A DNA stretch of 64,000 nt from Burkholderia ubonensis (GTDB lineage: Bacteria > Pseudomonadota > Gammaproteobacteria > Burkholderiales > Burkholderiaceae), in the NCBI RefSeq assembly GCF_001718695.1, contig NZ_CP013420.1:1-64000 (forward strand), given 5' to 3'. The position numbers were made by a program, and so were the translations under genes. The notes under the pieces were generated by a model. The model was not told the origin of the DNA and made no database searches. It worked only from the letters and a program-made list of their open reading frames with translations. The number at the start of each line of letters is the position of its first letter. The first letter of the stretch is position 1. Shown one piece after another: positions 49,045-59,281 of this stretch.

Positions 49045-50412
49045 TCAGGCCGATGCGCTCGGCTGCGGCGCCGCGATGCGCAGCGTGCTGACGACGGCGG
49101 CGGCGGCCGCGAACGCGGCGGCGACGTAGAGCGCGACGGTCGGCCCGTGCGCGGGCGCGATCCCGAAGATCAGCGCAACGAGCGCGGCGCCGAGCGTCTG
49201 GCCGGTCAGCCGAGCGGTGCTGAGCATGCCGCCCGCGCCGCCGGCGCGCGAGCGCGGCGCCGACGACAGGATCGCGCGGTTGTTCGGCGACTGGAACAGG
49301 CCGAAGGCCGCGCCGCACAGCGCCATCCGCCACGCGATGTCGACGCTGTCCGGATGCGCGCCGATCATCGCGAGCGACAGCAGGCCCGCCGCGAACAGCG
49401 CGAGCCCGATCCCGCCCAGCATGCCGGCCGAGTAGCGGTCCGACAGCACGCCGGAGAGCGGCGCGGCCACGACGATCACGAGCGGCCACGGCGTCATGTA
49501 GAGGCCGGTCTGCACCTGCGAGAAGCCGAGCGAATGCTGCAGCCAGAACGGCAGCGCGACGAACGCGAGCATCTGCGACGTAAACGACGCGATCGACGTG
49601 CAGATCGACAACGCGAACAACGGGATGCGCATCAGGTCGACCGGCAGCAGCGGCGCCGGCTGCGACAGCTGCCGCTTCACGAAGAACCAGCCGACGACGA
49701 GTGCGACCGTCAACTCCGCCGCGACGTACGCGCCGCGCTCGCCGTGGCCGAGCCCGTCGACGGCCATGATCAGCAGCCCGAACACGCACGCGTTCATCAG
49801 CGCGCTCGGGATGTCGTACGGCGCGTCGTGCAGCGGATTGGCGGGGAGCGCGCGCAGGCTGCCGAGCACCGCGGCGATGCCGATCGGCACGTTGATCGCG
49901 AACAGCCACGGCCACGGCGCGACCGACAGCACCGCCGACGCGACGGTGGGACCGACGGCCGACGACAGCGCGACCACCATCGCGTTGATCGACAGGCCGC
50001 GTCCGAGCATCGACGTCGGATAGATCATCCGCACGAGCGCGGCATTGACGCTCATGATGCCCGCCGCGCCGAATCCCTGGATCACGCGCATCACCGCGAG
50101 TGTCGGCAGCGAACCGGCGAGCGCGCAGCCGAGCGACGCGGCGGTGAACAGCGCGAGGCCCGCGATGTAGACGCGCCGGTAGCCGATGCGCTCGCCGAGC
50201 GACGCGAGCGGCAGCAGCGTGATCGTGACCGCGAGCTGGTACGCGTTGACGATCCAGATCGATGCGGCGTCGGACGCGCGCAGGTCATGCGCGATGGTCG
50301 GCAGCGCGACGTTGGCGATCGCGCCGTCGAGCACGGCGAGCGTGATGCCCAGCGCGACGCAGACGATCGCCCAGTAGCGTTGCGGAAGGGGCAGGCCGGT
50401 ATCGGCGTTCAT
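49045..50412 (-). CDS. MFS multidrug exporter, DHA2 (EmrB/QacA) type
   Basis: 455 residues with about 14 membrane helices. The helix-1 block LAVLDGAIANVALPTIAHDL and IVNAYQLAVTITLLPLASLGERIG (motif A) are typical of drug:H+ antiporters of the DHA2 family. AINVPIGIAA is motif C-like. No adaptor (EmrA) or regulator gene is adjacent, so it probably works alone in the inner membrane. Substrates cannot be read. The start at 50412 gives a short cytosolic N-terminus. Confidence 0.92.
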   Translation of the reverse strand: MNADTGLPLPQRYWAIVCVALGITLAVLDGAIANVALPTIAHDLRASDAASIWIVNAYQLAVTITLLPLASLGERIGYRRVYIAGLALFTAASLGCALAGSLPTLAVMRVIQGFGAAGIMSVNAALVRMIYPTSMLGRGLSINAMVVALSSAVGPTVASAVLSVAPWPWLFAINVPIGIAAVLGSLRALPANPLHDAPYDIPSALMNACVFGLLIMAVDGLGHGERGAYVAAELTVALVVGWFFVKRQLSQPAPLLPVDLMRIPLFALSICTSIASFTSQMLAFVALPFWLQHSLGFSQVQTGLYMTPWPLVIVVAAPLSGVLSDRYSAGMLGGIGLALFAAGLLSLAMIGAHPDSVDIAWRMALCGAAFGLFQSPNNRAILSSAPRSRAGGAGGMLSTARLTGQTLGAALVALIFGIAPAHGPTVALYVAAAFAAAAAVVSTLRIAAPQPSASA

Positions 50413-50597
50413 GTCGGGAGCGAAAGCGTGGTTGTCCGCGCGCCCGGGCGCCGGTTGCGTGCGCAACCATGCTCGCGGGCGCTGGCGATGGGGAATGACC
50501 CGGCCGGCACGACGGCGCCGAAGCGGGGCCGGCCGAGTGTATCACCGGGCCGCGTTGCGCGACGCCGGCGTACCGAGCCGCTTGCCGGCGCGCGCAC

Positions 50598-50978
50598 TCA
50601 GCCTTCGAAGTCGAGGCCGCCGAGCCGAACGACCGGATCGGCCTGCGTGCGCGACGCGAGATCGACGTCGCGCGCGCTTTGCCAGGCAGTCAGCTTTCGC
50701 GGCAGCGCGGCCACGTAGTGCTCGAAGCGCGCTTCGCCTTCCGGTTCCATCAGCCGCTCGATCTCGTCGGTATCCCAGGTCAGCTCGAGGTTCAGCGGAT
50801 GCACGAAGCCGCTCACGTGTTCGTGCGGCGCGCTGCGGACACGGACCTGCGACGGGTGGCCGTGGCCGCCATACGGGACGACTTCCGTCTGCACATGGTC
50901 GGCGAAGAAGGCGGCGATCGCGTGCGCGATGCGCGGCGCGAATTCGGTATCGAAACGGCGGGCGGTCTCGGGCTGCAT
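50598..50978 (-). CDS. DUF5594 family protein
   Basis: 126 residues, soluble, no signal peptide. MQPETARRFDTEFAPRIA at the start, then HPSQVRVRSAPHEHVSGFVHPL and LELTWDTDEIERLM; I place it in the Burkholderia-restricted DUF5594 family. Function unknown. GGAGA precedes the ATG at 50978. It stands between an exporter gene and a small exported protein gene without sign of an operon. Confidence 0.8.
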   Translation of the reverse strand: MQPETARRFDTEFAPRIAHAIAAFFADHVQTEVVPYGGHGHPSQVRVRSAPHEHVSGFVHPLNLELTWDTDEIERLMEPEGEARFEHYVAALPRKLTAWQSARDVDLASRTQADPVVRLGGLDFEG

Positions 50979-51133
50979 GCAGGCGTCTCCTTGGTCCCGA
51001 AAATGTAGCACGGCGCTTGAGCGTTCTGGCGCGCCGGCCCGGCGTAATCGTGCGTTACCACTTGCTGCATCTATTACCGCGGGCCGCGCCCACAATGCAT
51101 CGCATCCCGTACCACTTCGCGTGGGAGTGCAGC

Positions 51134-51484
51134 ATGAGGAAGATCGCAACAGTGTGTGTCCTCGCCGGTTCGCTCGCCGTCGCCGGACCCGCGTCCGCGC
51201 ATGACCGCGGCGGCGCCGTCATCGGCGCGCTGATCGGCGGCGCGGTGCTGGGCGCCATCGTGACGTCCGCGCTGAATCCGCCGGTCGCGTATCAGGCGCC
51301 CGCCTATCAGCCGCCGACGTATTACCAGGCGCCGGCGTATCAACAGCCCGCTTATCCGGCCTATCAGCAGGCGCAGTATCAGGACGACGGACCGAACTAT
51401 TGCTATGACCGCTATCAGCGCGCGTACGTGTGCGGCGCGCCGGCGTCGGGCGGTTACGGCTATGCGCAGCCGGGCGGATGGTGA
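51134..51484 (+). CDS. Exported glycine-zipper protein with Tyr/Pro/Gln repeats
   Basis: 116 residues. A signal peptide (about 1-23, ending PASAHD) is followed by a hydrophobic Gly/Ala segment (AVIGALIGGAVLGAIVTSAL) that could insert in a membrane, then a low-complexity run of YQAPAY/YQQPAY units, and a C-terminal Cys pair (YCYDRYQRAYVCG). Function unknown; such proteins are usually outer-membrane-associated. GGGAG lies before the ATG. A terminator follows. Confidence 0.8.
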   Translation: MRKIATVCVLAGSLAVAGPASAHDRGGAVIGALIGGAVLGAIVTSALNPPVAYQAPAYQPPTYYQAPAYQQPAYPAYQQAQYQDDGPNYCYDRYQRAYVCGAPASGGYGYAQPGGW

Positions 51485-51548
51485 GCGATTTCACCGCTGC
51501 ACGCGGCGCCGAGCGGGGCGCGGCGTGCGGCATCACATCGCAGAAGGC

Positions 51549-51579
51549 GAAAGGCCCTCGCACGATGCGAGGGCCTTTC
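51549..51579. terminator. Intrinsic terminator between two small exported-protein genes
   Basis: GAAAGGCCCTCGCA and its exact complement flank a CGA loop, a perfect 14-bp stem. It serves the gene at 51134-51484 and may also stop the convergent lipoprotein transcript. Confidence 0.8.
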
Positions 51580-51656
51580 GTCATTTGATGGGTGGCCGGC
51601 GGAGCGCGGGCGGCCGGTGTGAGGATACAAACGGTTGCAATTGCGCGGCGCGACGA

Positions 51657-51986
51657 TCAGTGGCGGTGGCCGCCGCCGTCGCCCGGACCGCGTCCGCCGT
51701 CGTTCCAGTCGCCCCGGCGTCCGCCGCCGCGGCCCCAGCCGCCACGGTTGCCCCAGCCGCCGCGGTCGCGGTCCCAGTGGCGGTTGTCGCGGTGTCCGCG
51801 ATCCCAGTCTCGGCCGCCACCCCAGATGTTGACCGTGCCGTAGACCGGCGCGGCGCCGTAGGCCGGCCCGTAGGCATAGCCGGGATCGGAATAGTACGGC
51901 TGCCCGTAGCCGTAGCCGGCGTCCGGCGCGACGACGCAGCCGGCCAGCAGCGTGGCGACGCTGGCGGTGGCAATGAGCTTCAGCAT
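51657..51986 (-). CDS. Small Gly/Arg/Asp-rich lipoprotein
   Basis: 109 residues with a lipoprotein signal (lipobox LLAGC at about residue 17). The mature part begins with Tyr/Gly/Pro-rich sequence (GYGYGQPYYSDPGYAYGPAY) and ends with Trp/Arg/Asp/Gly-rich repeats (DRGHRDNRHWDRDRGGWG). It is probably unstructured. Function unknown. GGAG lies before the ATG at 51986. Confidence 0.75.
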   Translation of the reverse strand: MLKLIATASVATLLAGCVVAPDAGYGYGQPYYSDPGYAYGPAYGAAPVYGTVNIWGGGRDWDRGHRDNRHWDRDRGGWGNRGGWGRGGGRRGDWNDGGRGPGDGGGHRH

Positions 51987-52129
51987 GATGATCTCCGTTG
52001 GTTCCGCTATGAATACCGCGGGCGGAGATCGGCGGCTGTTTGCAATTGTGTCGCGAAATTACGGTGCCGTAAGGTCTTGAGGTGAAAGTGTTAGCATCGG
52101 GAGCCTATTTGTCAGACAGGAGCACATCG

Positions 52130-52630
52130 ATGAAATTCGCGATCCGGGCCGCACTGGCCGCCATTTGCGTGACGAGCGCCGCCGCGAGCGCGGCAGGGCC
52201 GGCGTCGGAGGCCGCTGTGACGGCCGAGTCGATCAAGATGTTCCCGCAGGCCGCGGCTGGCCAGCAGCGCGCGGTGATCGCGCTGCCCGCGCTCGCCGAT
52301 GAAGCCGGCGCGCGCGTCGAGCTGATGATCGGCAAGACGCTGCAGACCGACTGCAACCAGCAGTGGTTCGGCGGCGAGCTGAGCGCCGAGACCGTACAGG
52401 GCTGGGGCTATACGTATTACCGGCTTTCCGACGTGAAGGGACCGGCGTCGACGCTGATGGCGTGCCCGGGACAGGCGCCGCGCGAACGGTTCGTGCAGGT
52501 GCGCGGCGACGATCAGCTGCTGCGCTACAACAGCCGGCTGCCGATCGTCGTGTACGTGCCGGACGGGTTCGAGGTGCGGTATCGCGTCTGGCATGCGGCG
52601 AAGGATGTGGGGCAGGCGGGGATGCAGTGA
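52130..52630 (+). CDS. eco: Ecotin, periplasmic serine protease inhibitor
   Basis: 166 residues with a signal peptide (about 1-22). The mature part matches ecotin: IKMFPQAAAGQQRAVIALP, ELMIGKTLQTDCNQQWFGG, then the inhibitory loop STLMACP with the P1 Met and the conserved Cys, and FVQVRGDDQLLRYNSRLPIVVYVP at the end. Ecotin is a dimer that blocks trypsin-, chymotrypsin- and elastase-like proteases, protecting bacteria from host enzymes. AGGAG precedes the ATG at 52130. It is the last ordinary gene before a lower-GC region. Confidence 0.93.
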   Translation: MKFAIRAALAAICVTSAAASAAGPASEAAVTAESIKMFPQAAAGQQRAVIALPALADEAGARVELMIGKTLQTDCNQQWFGGELSAETVQGWGYTYYRLSDVKGPASTLMACPGQAPRERFVQVRGDDQLLRYNSRLPIVVYVPDGFEVRYRVWHAAKDVGQAGMQ

Positions 52631-52899
52631 TGCTCGCGACGGCTCCCGCCGTCGCGCGCCTGAATCGACATTCGCGGGTTTGCCGTCACGTGGCAGCGCG
52701 CAATCGCATCGAGGACCGCGTGGGCTGAGAACTATGCCGTCGGTGACGCTCCCCAAGTTTCCGGACGCGTGGTTGACCTACCGAAGAAAGCCAAACTTCG
52801 CCGATCGACAACGGTAGGTCGATCATCAACGATCATGAATCGCTGTCCACGCCATGAAGCGCCAGTGTTCGAATGAGAAAAATGACGGAGTAAGTTCGA
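52631..52899. other. Left part of the lower-GC region after eco
   Basis: A hairpin GCGACGGC-TCCC-GCCGTCGC (52636-52655) right after eco may end its transcript, although no T run follows. Base composition then falls gradually toward the next gene. GTTCGAATGAG occurs twice, at about 52868 and 52894, just before the start at 52900. No gene is supported. Confidence 0.5.
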
Positions 52900-53235
52900 A
52901 TGAGTTTTCACACTCAGGTTTGGGTTCATCCGTCTGACGGCGAGCCGTTGAATGTTGCAGGTGTCCGCGAGGAGCTCTTGAAGTTTCTTGATGAATATTC
53001 GCTCAGCCACGACGTATTGACCGACCTCACCGAAGCATGTGGTTCGGCCCTCCCGACTTCAACTTTGTTCTATTTGGACAGCATGGCGATCGTCATGCTG
53101 TTCGACAAATTGGCTTCATGCCTACCGAATGTGTCGTTCGCAGTAAAGGGTTCTGGCGAGGATCACCGCGATATATGGGTGCGAGAGTATGCCGATGGAG
53201 TGGCCACGTTTGAAGCGAGGCCGTTCGAGGAGTGA
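52900..53235 (+). CDS. Small cytosolic protein on a relic island, possible orphan immunity protein
   Basis: 111 residues, no signal peptide, mixed alpha/beta and acidic. It starts MSFHTQVWVHPSDGEPL and has an FYLDSMAIVMLFDKLASCLP helix and a C-terminal strand pair with DIWVREYADGVATFEARPFEE. Codon use is close to 50% GC, unlike the neighbours, pointing to horizontal transfer. Size, composition and setting recall toxin-immunity proteins left without their toxin, but I recognise no named family, so this is inference. GGAG lies 9 bp before the ATG. Confidence 0.65.
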   Translation: MSFHTQVWVHPSDGEPLNVAGVREELLKFLDEYSLSHDVLTDLTEACGSALPTSTLFYLDSMAIVMLFDKLASCLPNVSFAVKGSGEDHRDIWVREYADGVATFEARPFEE

Positions 53236-53241
53236 CGTGGG

Positions 53242-53540
53242 GGCAGTCATCTGATTACGTTCAGCATGTGCCATCGGGCGCTCTACGACGTTCCGGCCGA
53301 AGCCGAGTTTACGCAGATGTAGCTGCGAGCCCATGAGACCCGTGCCCCGTCATTCGCGACTTGTAGCCCGTGCGATAGAGCGTATGCAGCATGGTGTTGT
53401 TCGAAATGCGGCTCCGGCCTTGCAGGCTGTAGAACACGAATCGATGCTCGCCGTTGAGCGCGCGGAGCGGGGCGGGCACGTCGCGCTCCTGCCGCGATAG
53501 TGCATGATGTGCGGGTCGCACATCCTCATGCCGTCAGTGA
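53242..53540 (-). pseudogene. P4-type tyrosine integrase remnant, frameshifted
   Basis: Read on the minus strand, three frames carry consecutive pieces of a P4-like integrase C-terminus. Frame one (about 53540-53505): MRMCDPHIM. Frame two (about 53503-53339): LSRQ, then RFVFYSLQGRSRISNNTMLH and GYKSRMTGHG. Frame three (about 53330-53245): LHLRKLGFGRNVVERPMAHAERNQ. These match the family order with MTGHG and the LAHAERN block near the catalytic Tyr. At least two frameshifts and loss of the N-terminal half make it inactive. It lies next to the 3' end of tRNA-Arg, as expected for such an integrase. Confidence 0.8.
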
Positions 53541-53762
53541 GTTTGTATGGGGCCGAGCCGTCCGTCGCGTTCCGTACTTGCGCGTGGTCACGAGGCATTG
53601 TTGGTATCTGAGTCGTTGGCATCGGCTGATACCAACAAAAAATGCCAACCCTTTCCCCGGCTGCCACTGAGCAACCTTGATAACGATGCGACCCAACAGG
53701 CCGCCAGACGGACCTAAGCGGTCAATGTCTCGTGACTCTCTGGGAATGGTTTGAAGCTCGAC

Positions 53763-53837
53763 TGGTCCCCCCGACAGGAATCGAACCTGTATCTAGCGCT
53801 TAGGAGGCGCTTGTTCTATCCATTGAACTACGGGGAG
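53763..53837 (-). tRNA. tRNA-Arg, anticodon CCT
   Basis: A 75-nt minus-strand tRNA with an encoded CCA end (53763-53765). The acceptor arms CTCCCCG/CGGGGGG pair with one G-U, the anticodon stem AGCGC/GCGCT encloses the loop CTCCTAA (anticodon CCT, reading AGG), and the T-arm is ACAGG/CCTGT around TTCGATT. The discriminator is A. Its 3' end abuts the integrase relic. Confidence 0.93.
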
Positions 53838-53900
53838 GGCCATGTCCGCGATATCGTGTGCTCAAGACGCGACCGGGACGGCAAGGTGGACAGCGCGCAG

Positions 53901-53906
53901 AGTATA
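53901..53906 (-). promoter_or_regulatory. -10 box of the tRNA-Arg gene
   Basis: TATACT on the minus strand lies about 64 bp upstream of the tRNA 5' end. The -35 region is weak. Confidence 0.45.
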
Positions 53907-53987
53907 GCAAACGCGCGGCGCGCCGGCGGAGCGAATACGATTCGCTCCGCGCAATCGCCTCAGAAGCTGCGCCTCAGAAACCCCGCC

Positions 53988-54170
53988 TCAGAAATCGACG
54001 ACGACGAAGTCTTCCTTGCCCACGTCGCACAGCGGGCAGCGCCAGTCGGCGGGAATGTCGGCGAAGCGGGTGCCGGGCGCGATGCCCTCGTCGGGCAGCC
54101 CTTCCGCCTCGTTGTAGACCCACCCGCAAATCAGGCAGACCCAGCTTTGATATTCGGTCACTTCGCTCAT
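53988..54170 (-). CDS. rubA: Rubredoxin
   Basis: A 60-residue one-iron electron carrier. Two CxxC-type knuckles, CLICGWVYNEAEG and CPLCDVGKEDF, bind a single Fe(Cys)4 centre, with the conserved PxDWRCPLC block. Such rubredoxins pass electrons to alkane hydroxylases or in oxidative-stress pathways; no partner is adjacent. Start MSEVTEYQSW at 54170. Confidence 0.95.
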   Translation of the reverse strand: MSEVTEYQSWVCLICGWVYNEAEGLPDEGIAPGTRFADIPADWRCPLCDVGKEDFVVVDF

Positions 54171-54367
54171 GTTGCGCTCACGATATTGAAATCAGGGTGA
54201 TGCCGTCCGCGGCCCGGCCAGCGGACGAAACGCGCAATGGTACCGGAATTTCGCCGAACTCCGCCGCAACGTCGTTTTAAACGTGCGCATCGCGAACAAC
54301 GTTCGCCGTCGCGCGGCCGGGACGCGCAGTGTATGCTTCGTGAACCTTTCAATCCGAAGGAGAAAAC

Positions 54368-54775
54368 ATGCTCAACAAGAAGTGGATCGCGGGTGCCGTG
54401 TGCGTGGCGGCGATGGCCGTATCGACGTTCGCGCGGGCCGAGGCGCGCGTGTATTTCGTCGAGCCGGCGGAAGGCGCGACGGTATCGAACCCGGTGCACG
54501 CGAAGTTCGGTCTCGAAGGCGACATGCTGCTCCGGCCGGCCGGCGACATGACGCCGCACACCGGTCATCATCACTTGCTGATCGACGGCAGGCCGATTCC
54601 GAAGGGCGACGTGATCCCCGCGAGCGAACGCTCGCTGCACTTCGGCAAGGCCCAGACCGAAACCGACCTCAGGCTGCCGCCGGGCCAGCATACGCTGACG
54701 CTGCAGTTCGGCGACGGCGCGCACCGGTCGTACGGGCCGGAGATGAGCTCGACGATCACGATCAACGTGAAGTAA
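54368..54775 (+). CDS. Exported DUF4399-family protein
   Basis: 135 residues with a signal peptide (about 1-24, ending FARAEA). The mature part shows the DUF4399 pattern: YFVEPAEGATVSNPVHAKFGLEG, HTGHHHLLID with four clustered His, ASERSLHFGKAQTE and a LxxGxHTLTLQFGD block. The His cluster suggests metal binding, an inference. GAAGGAG lies 5 bp before the ATG. It is divergent from rubA. Confidence 0.88.
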   Translation: MLNKKWIAGAVCVAAMAVSTFARAEARVYFVEPAEGATVSNPVHAKFGLEGDMLLRPAGDMTPHTGHHHLLIDGRPIPKGDVIPASERSLHFGKAQTETDLRLPPGQHTLTLQFGDGAHRSYGPEMSSTITINVK

Positions 54776-55019
54776 ACGCGTCCCACAAGCGGGCGCCCGG
54801 CTGCGAAGCGGCTGCCAGGAAGCGGCCGTCAAGCGGCGGCCGGCCGCCCGCCGCATCGTTCGCACGATGCCGGCGCCGCGGCGTGCCGACACGCTGCCGC
54901 CGTCAGCGCCGGCCGATACCCAAAAAGCCGCTCACCGCCATCGTCCATCCGGCCATCCCGGCGCACGCGTGCGCCACCGGTACAATGAGCGCTTCCGATT
55001 TCTCTTCGCCGTCTTCCCC

Positions 55020-56966
<1,947 letters not shown>

Positions 56967-57175
56967 CGCGGGGCGGGTCGGCCGGTCGCGCGTGCGTGTG
57001 CCACAAGCGCCGCGCCGCCGTGCTGCACCGCCGCGCTTTTCGTCCGATGGCGCGCCGCGCGGAACCAGTAGAATACGGCCCGTTTCGGGCGCTCGCGGCG
57101 TGCGCCGCGCGCCCGCTTTCGGAGCAGTCCAAGCACACCGTTGTTTCGATTCGCTTTTTTACGGAACTCAACGTT

Positions 57176-57210
57176 TTGTCCACGACGTTATCCACACGAG
57201 GTGTGGACAA
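57176..57210. promoter_or_regulatory. DnaA-box-like cluster upstream of parE
   Basis: TTGTCCACG (57176-57184), TTATCCACA (57188-57196, the perfect consensus) and TGTGGACAA (57202-57210, the inverse of TTGTCCACA) lie 30-65 bp before the parE start. The last two form an inverted repeat TTATCCACAC-GAG-GTGTGGACAA with one mismatch. A -10-like TAGAAT is at 57069-57074, so the boxes lie downstream of the likely promoter, in the leader. Confidence 0.65.
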
Positions 57211-57240
57211 CGTCCCGATGAATGACGAAATTCAGCGCCT

Positions 57241-59223
57241 ATGTCAACGAAGAAGCCCAGCGCGGCCTATAGCGAAGCATCGATCAAGGTGCTCAAGGGT
57301 CTCGAGCCGGTCAAGCAGCGGCCCGGCATGTACACCCGTACCGAGAATCCGCTGCACATCATCCAGGAAGTCATCGACAACGCTTCGGACGAGGCGCTCG
57401 GCGGCTACGGCAAGCAGATCACCGTGACGCTGCATGCGGACCACTCGGTGTCCGTCGAGGACGACGGCCGCGGCATTCCGTTCGGCCTGCACCCGGAGGA
57501 AGGCGTGCCGGTCGTCGAGATCGTGTTCACGCGCCTGCACGCGGGCGGCAAGTTCGACAAGGCCGCGGGCGGCGCCTATACGTTCTCGGGCGGCCTGCAC
57601 GGCGTCGGCGTGTCGGTGACGAACGCGCTCGCGACGCGCCTCGACGTGACCGTCTGGCGCGACGGCAAGATCGCCGAGCTCGGCTTTGCCGAAGGCGACG
57701 TCGTGAAGCCGCTGTCCACGCAGGCCGCGGGCCGCGGCGAGAAGAAGTCCGGCACGCGCGTGCAGGTCTGGCCGAACCCGAAATACTTCGATTCGCCGAA
57801 CCTGCCGCTCGGCGAGCTGCAGCGCCTGCTGCGCTCGAAGGCCGTGCTGCTGCCGGGCGTCGAGGTCGTGCTCGTCAACGAGAAGACCGGCGAGCAGCAG
57901 ACCTGGAAGTACGAGGACGGCCTGCGCGGCTACCTGCTCGACGAGATGAACGGCAGCGAGCTGCTGATCCCGCTGTTCGAAGGCGAGCGCTTCGCCGATT
58001 CGCGTTCGGGCGACGACACCTTCGCCGAAGGCGAGGGCGCGTCGTGGGTCGTCGCGTGGAGCGAGGAAGGCTCGCTCGTGCGCGAGTCGTACGTGAACCT
58101 GATCCCGACGCCGGCCGGCGGCACGCACGAATCCGGCCTGCGCGACGGCCTCTACCAGGCGGTGAAGAGCTTCGTCGAGCTGCACAACCTGCAGCCGAAG
58201 GGCGTGAAGCTGCTCGCGGAAGACGTGTTCGCGCGCGTGTCGTTCGTGCTGTCCGCGAAGGTGCTCGATCCGCAGTTCCAAGGCCAGATCAAGGAGCGCC
58301 TGAACAGCCGCGACGCGGTCAAGCTCGTGTCGTCGTTCTCGCGCCCGGCGCTCGAGCTGTGGCTGAACCAGCACGTCGAGCACGGCAAGAAGCTCGCCGA
58401 GCTGGTGATCAAGCAGGCGCAGGCGCGCACCCGCGCGGGCCAGAAGGTCGAGAAGCGCAAGAGCTCGGGCGTCGCGGTGCTGCCCGGCAAGCTGACCGAC
58501 TGCGAGACCGAGGATATTGCGCGCAACGAGCTGTTCCTCGTCGAGGGCGACTCGGCGGGCGGTTCCGCGAAGATGGGCCGCGACAAGGAATACCAGGCGA
58601 TCCTGCCGCTGCGCGGCAAGGTGCTGAACACGTGGGAAACCGAGCGCGACCGCCTGTTCGCGAACAACGAGGTGCACGACATCTCGGTCGCGATCGGCGT
58701 CGATCCGCACAGCCCCGACGACGGCGTCGACCTGTCGAACCTGCGCTACGGCAAGATCTGCATCCTGTCGGACGCGGACGTCGACGGCTCGCACATCCAG
58801 GTGCTGCTGCTCACGCTGTTCTTCAAGCACTTCCCGCAGCTGATCGAGCGCGGCAACGTGTTCGTCGCGCGTCCGCCGCTGTTCCGCGTCGACGCGCCGG
58901 CGCGCGGCAAGAAGCCCGCGCAGAAGCTGTACGCGCTCGACGAAGGCGAGCTCGAAGCGATCCTCGACAAGCTGCGCAAGGACGGCGTGCGCGACACCCA
59001 ATGGAGCATCAGCCGCTTCAAGGGTCTCGGCGAAATGAGCGCCGAGCAGCTGTGGGACACGACGATGAACCCCGACACCCGCCGCCTGATGCCGGTGAAG
59101 CTCGGCGAGCTCGACTACGAGTCGACGGTCGCGCGGATGACGATGCTGATGGGCAAGGGCGAGGCGGCCGCACGGCGCGGCTGGCTCGAGGAAAAGGGCA
59201 ACGAGGTCGAAGCGGATATTTGA
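57241..59223 (+). CDS. parE: DNA topoisomerase IV subunit B
   Basis: 660 residues, the ATPase subunit of the enzyme that decatenates daughter chromosomes. The GHKL ATPase domain shows DNASDEALGGY and EDDGRGIPFG near residue 40-80, and the GGLHGVGVSVTNALA lid. The TOPRIM domain shows EGDSAGGSAKMGRDKEYQAIL and LSDADVDGSHI. The end is ANEVEADI-like (KGNEVEADI). Length fits ParE, not GyrB. parC follows after 58 bp. Confidence 0.96.
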   Translation: MSTKKPSAAYSEASIKVLKGLEPVKQRPGMYTRTENPLHIIQEVIDNASDEALGGYGKQITVTLHADHSVSVEDDGRGIPFGLHPEEGVPVVEIVFTRLHAGGKFDKAAGGAYTFSGGLHGVGVSVTNALATRLDVTVWRDGKIAELGFAEGDVVKPLSTQAAGRGEKKSGTRVQVWPNPKYFDSPNLPLGELQRLLRSKAVLLPGVEVVLVNEKTGEQQTWKYEDGLRGYLLDEMNGSELLIPLFEGERFADSRSGDDTFAEGEGASWVVAWSEEGSLVRESYVNLIPTPAGGTHESGLRDGLYQAVKSFVELHNLQPKGVKLLAEDVFARVSFVLSAKVLDPQFQGQIKERLNSRDAVKLVSSFSRPALELWLNQHVEHGKKLAELVIKQAQARTRAGQKVEKRKSSGVAVLPGKLTDCETEDIARNELFLVEGDSAGGSAKMGRDKEYQAILPLRGKVLNTWETERDRLFANNEVHDISVAIGVDPHSPDDGVDLSNLRYGKICILSDADVDGSHIQVLLLTLFFKHFPQLIERGNVFVARPPLFRVDAPARGKKPAQKLYALDEGELEAILDKLRKDGVRDTQWSISRFKGLGEMSAEQLWDTTMNPDTRRLMPVKLGELDYESTVARMTMLMGKGEAAARRGWLEEKGNEVEADI

Positions 59224-59281
59224 GCGCGGCCGGGCTTGACGCCCGGTCCCGACTCGCGCCACCTACGAATACGGATTTCAG

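Noticed and set aside
49147-50718. Long plus-strand frame opposite the MFS exporter
   Set aside because: Product is Arg/Glu/His-rich low complexity, a shadow of the membrane protein gene on the other strand.
52732-53010. Minus-strand frame of 92 codons at the left of the relic island
   Set aside because: No recognisable product and it overlaps the better-supported gene at 52900.
52600-53760. Direct repeat of the tRNA-Arg 3' end as the distal attachment site
   Set aside because: I looked for the last ~20 bases of the tRNA in the region and found no convincing copy, so no attL/attR pair is claimed.
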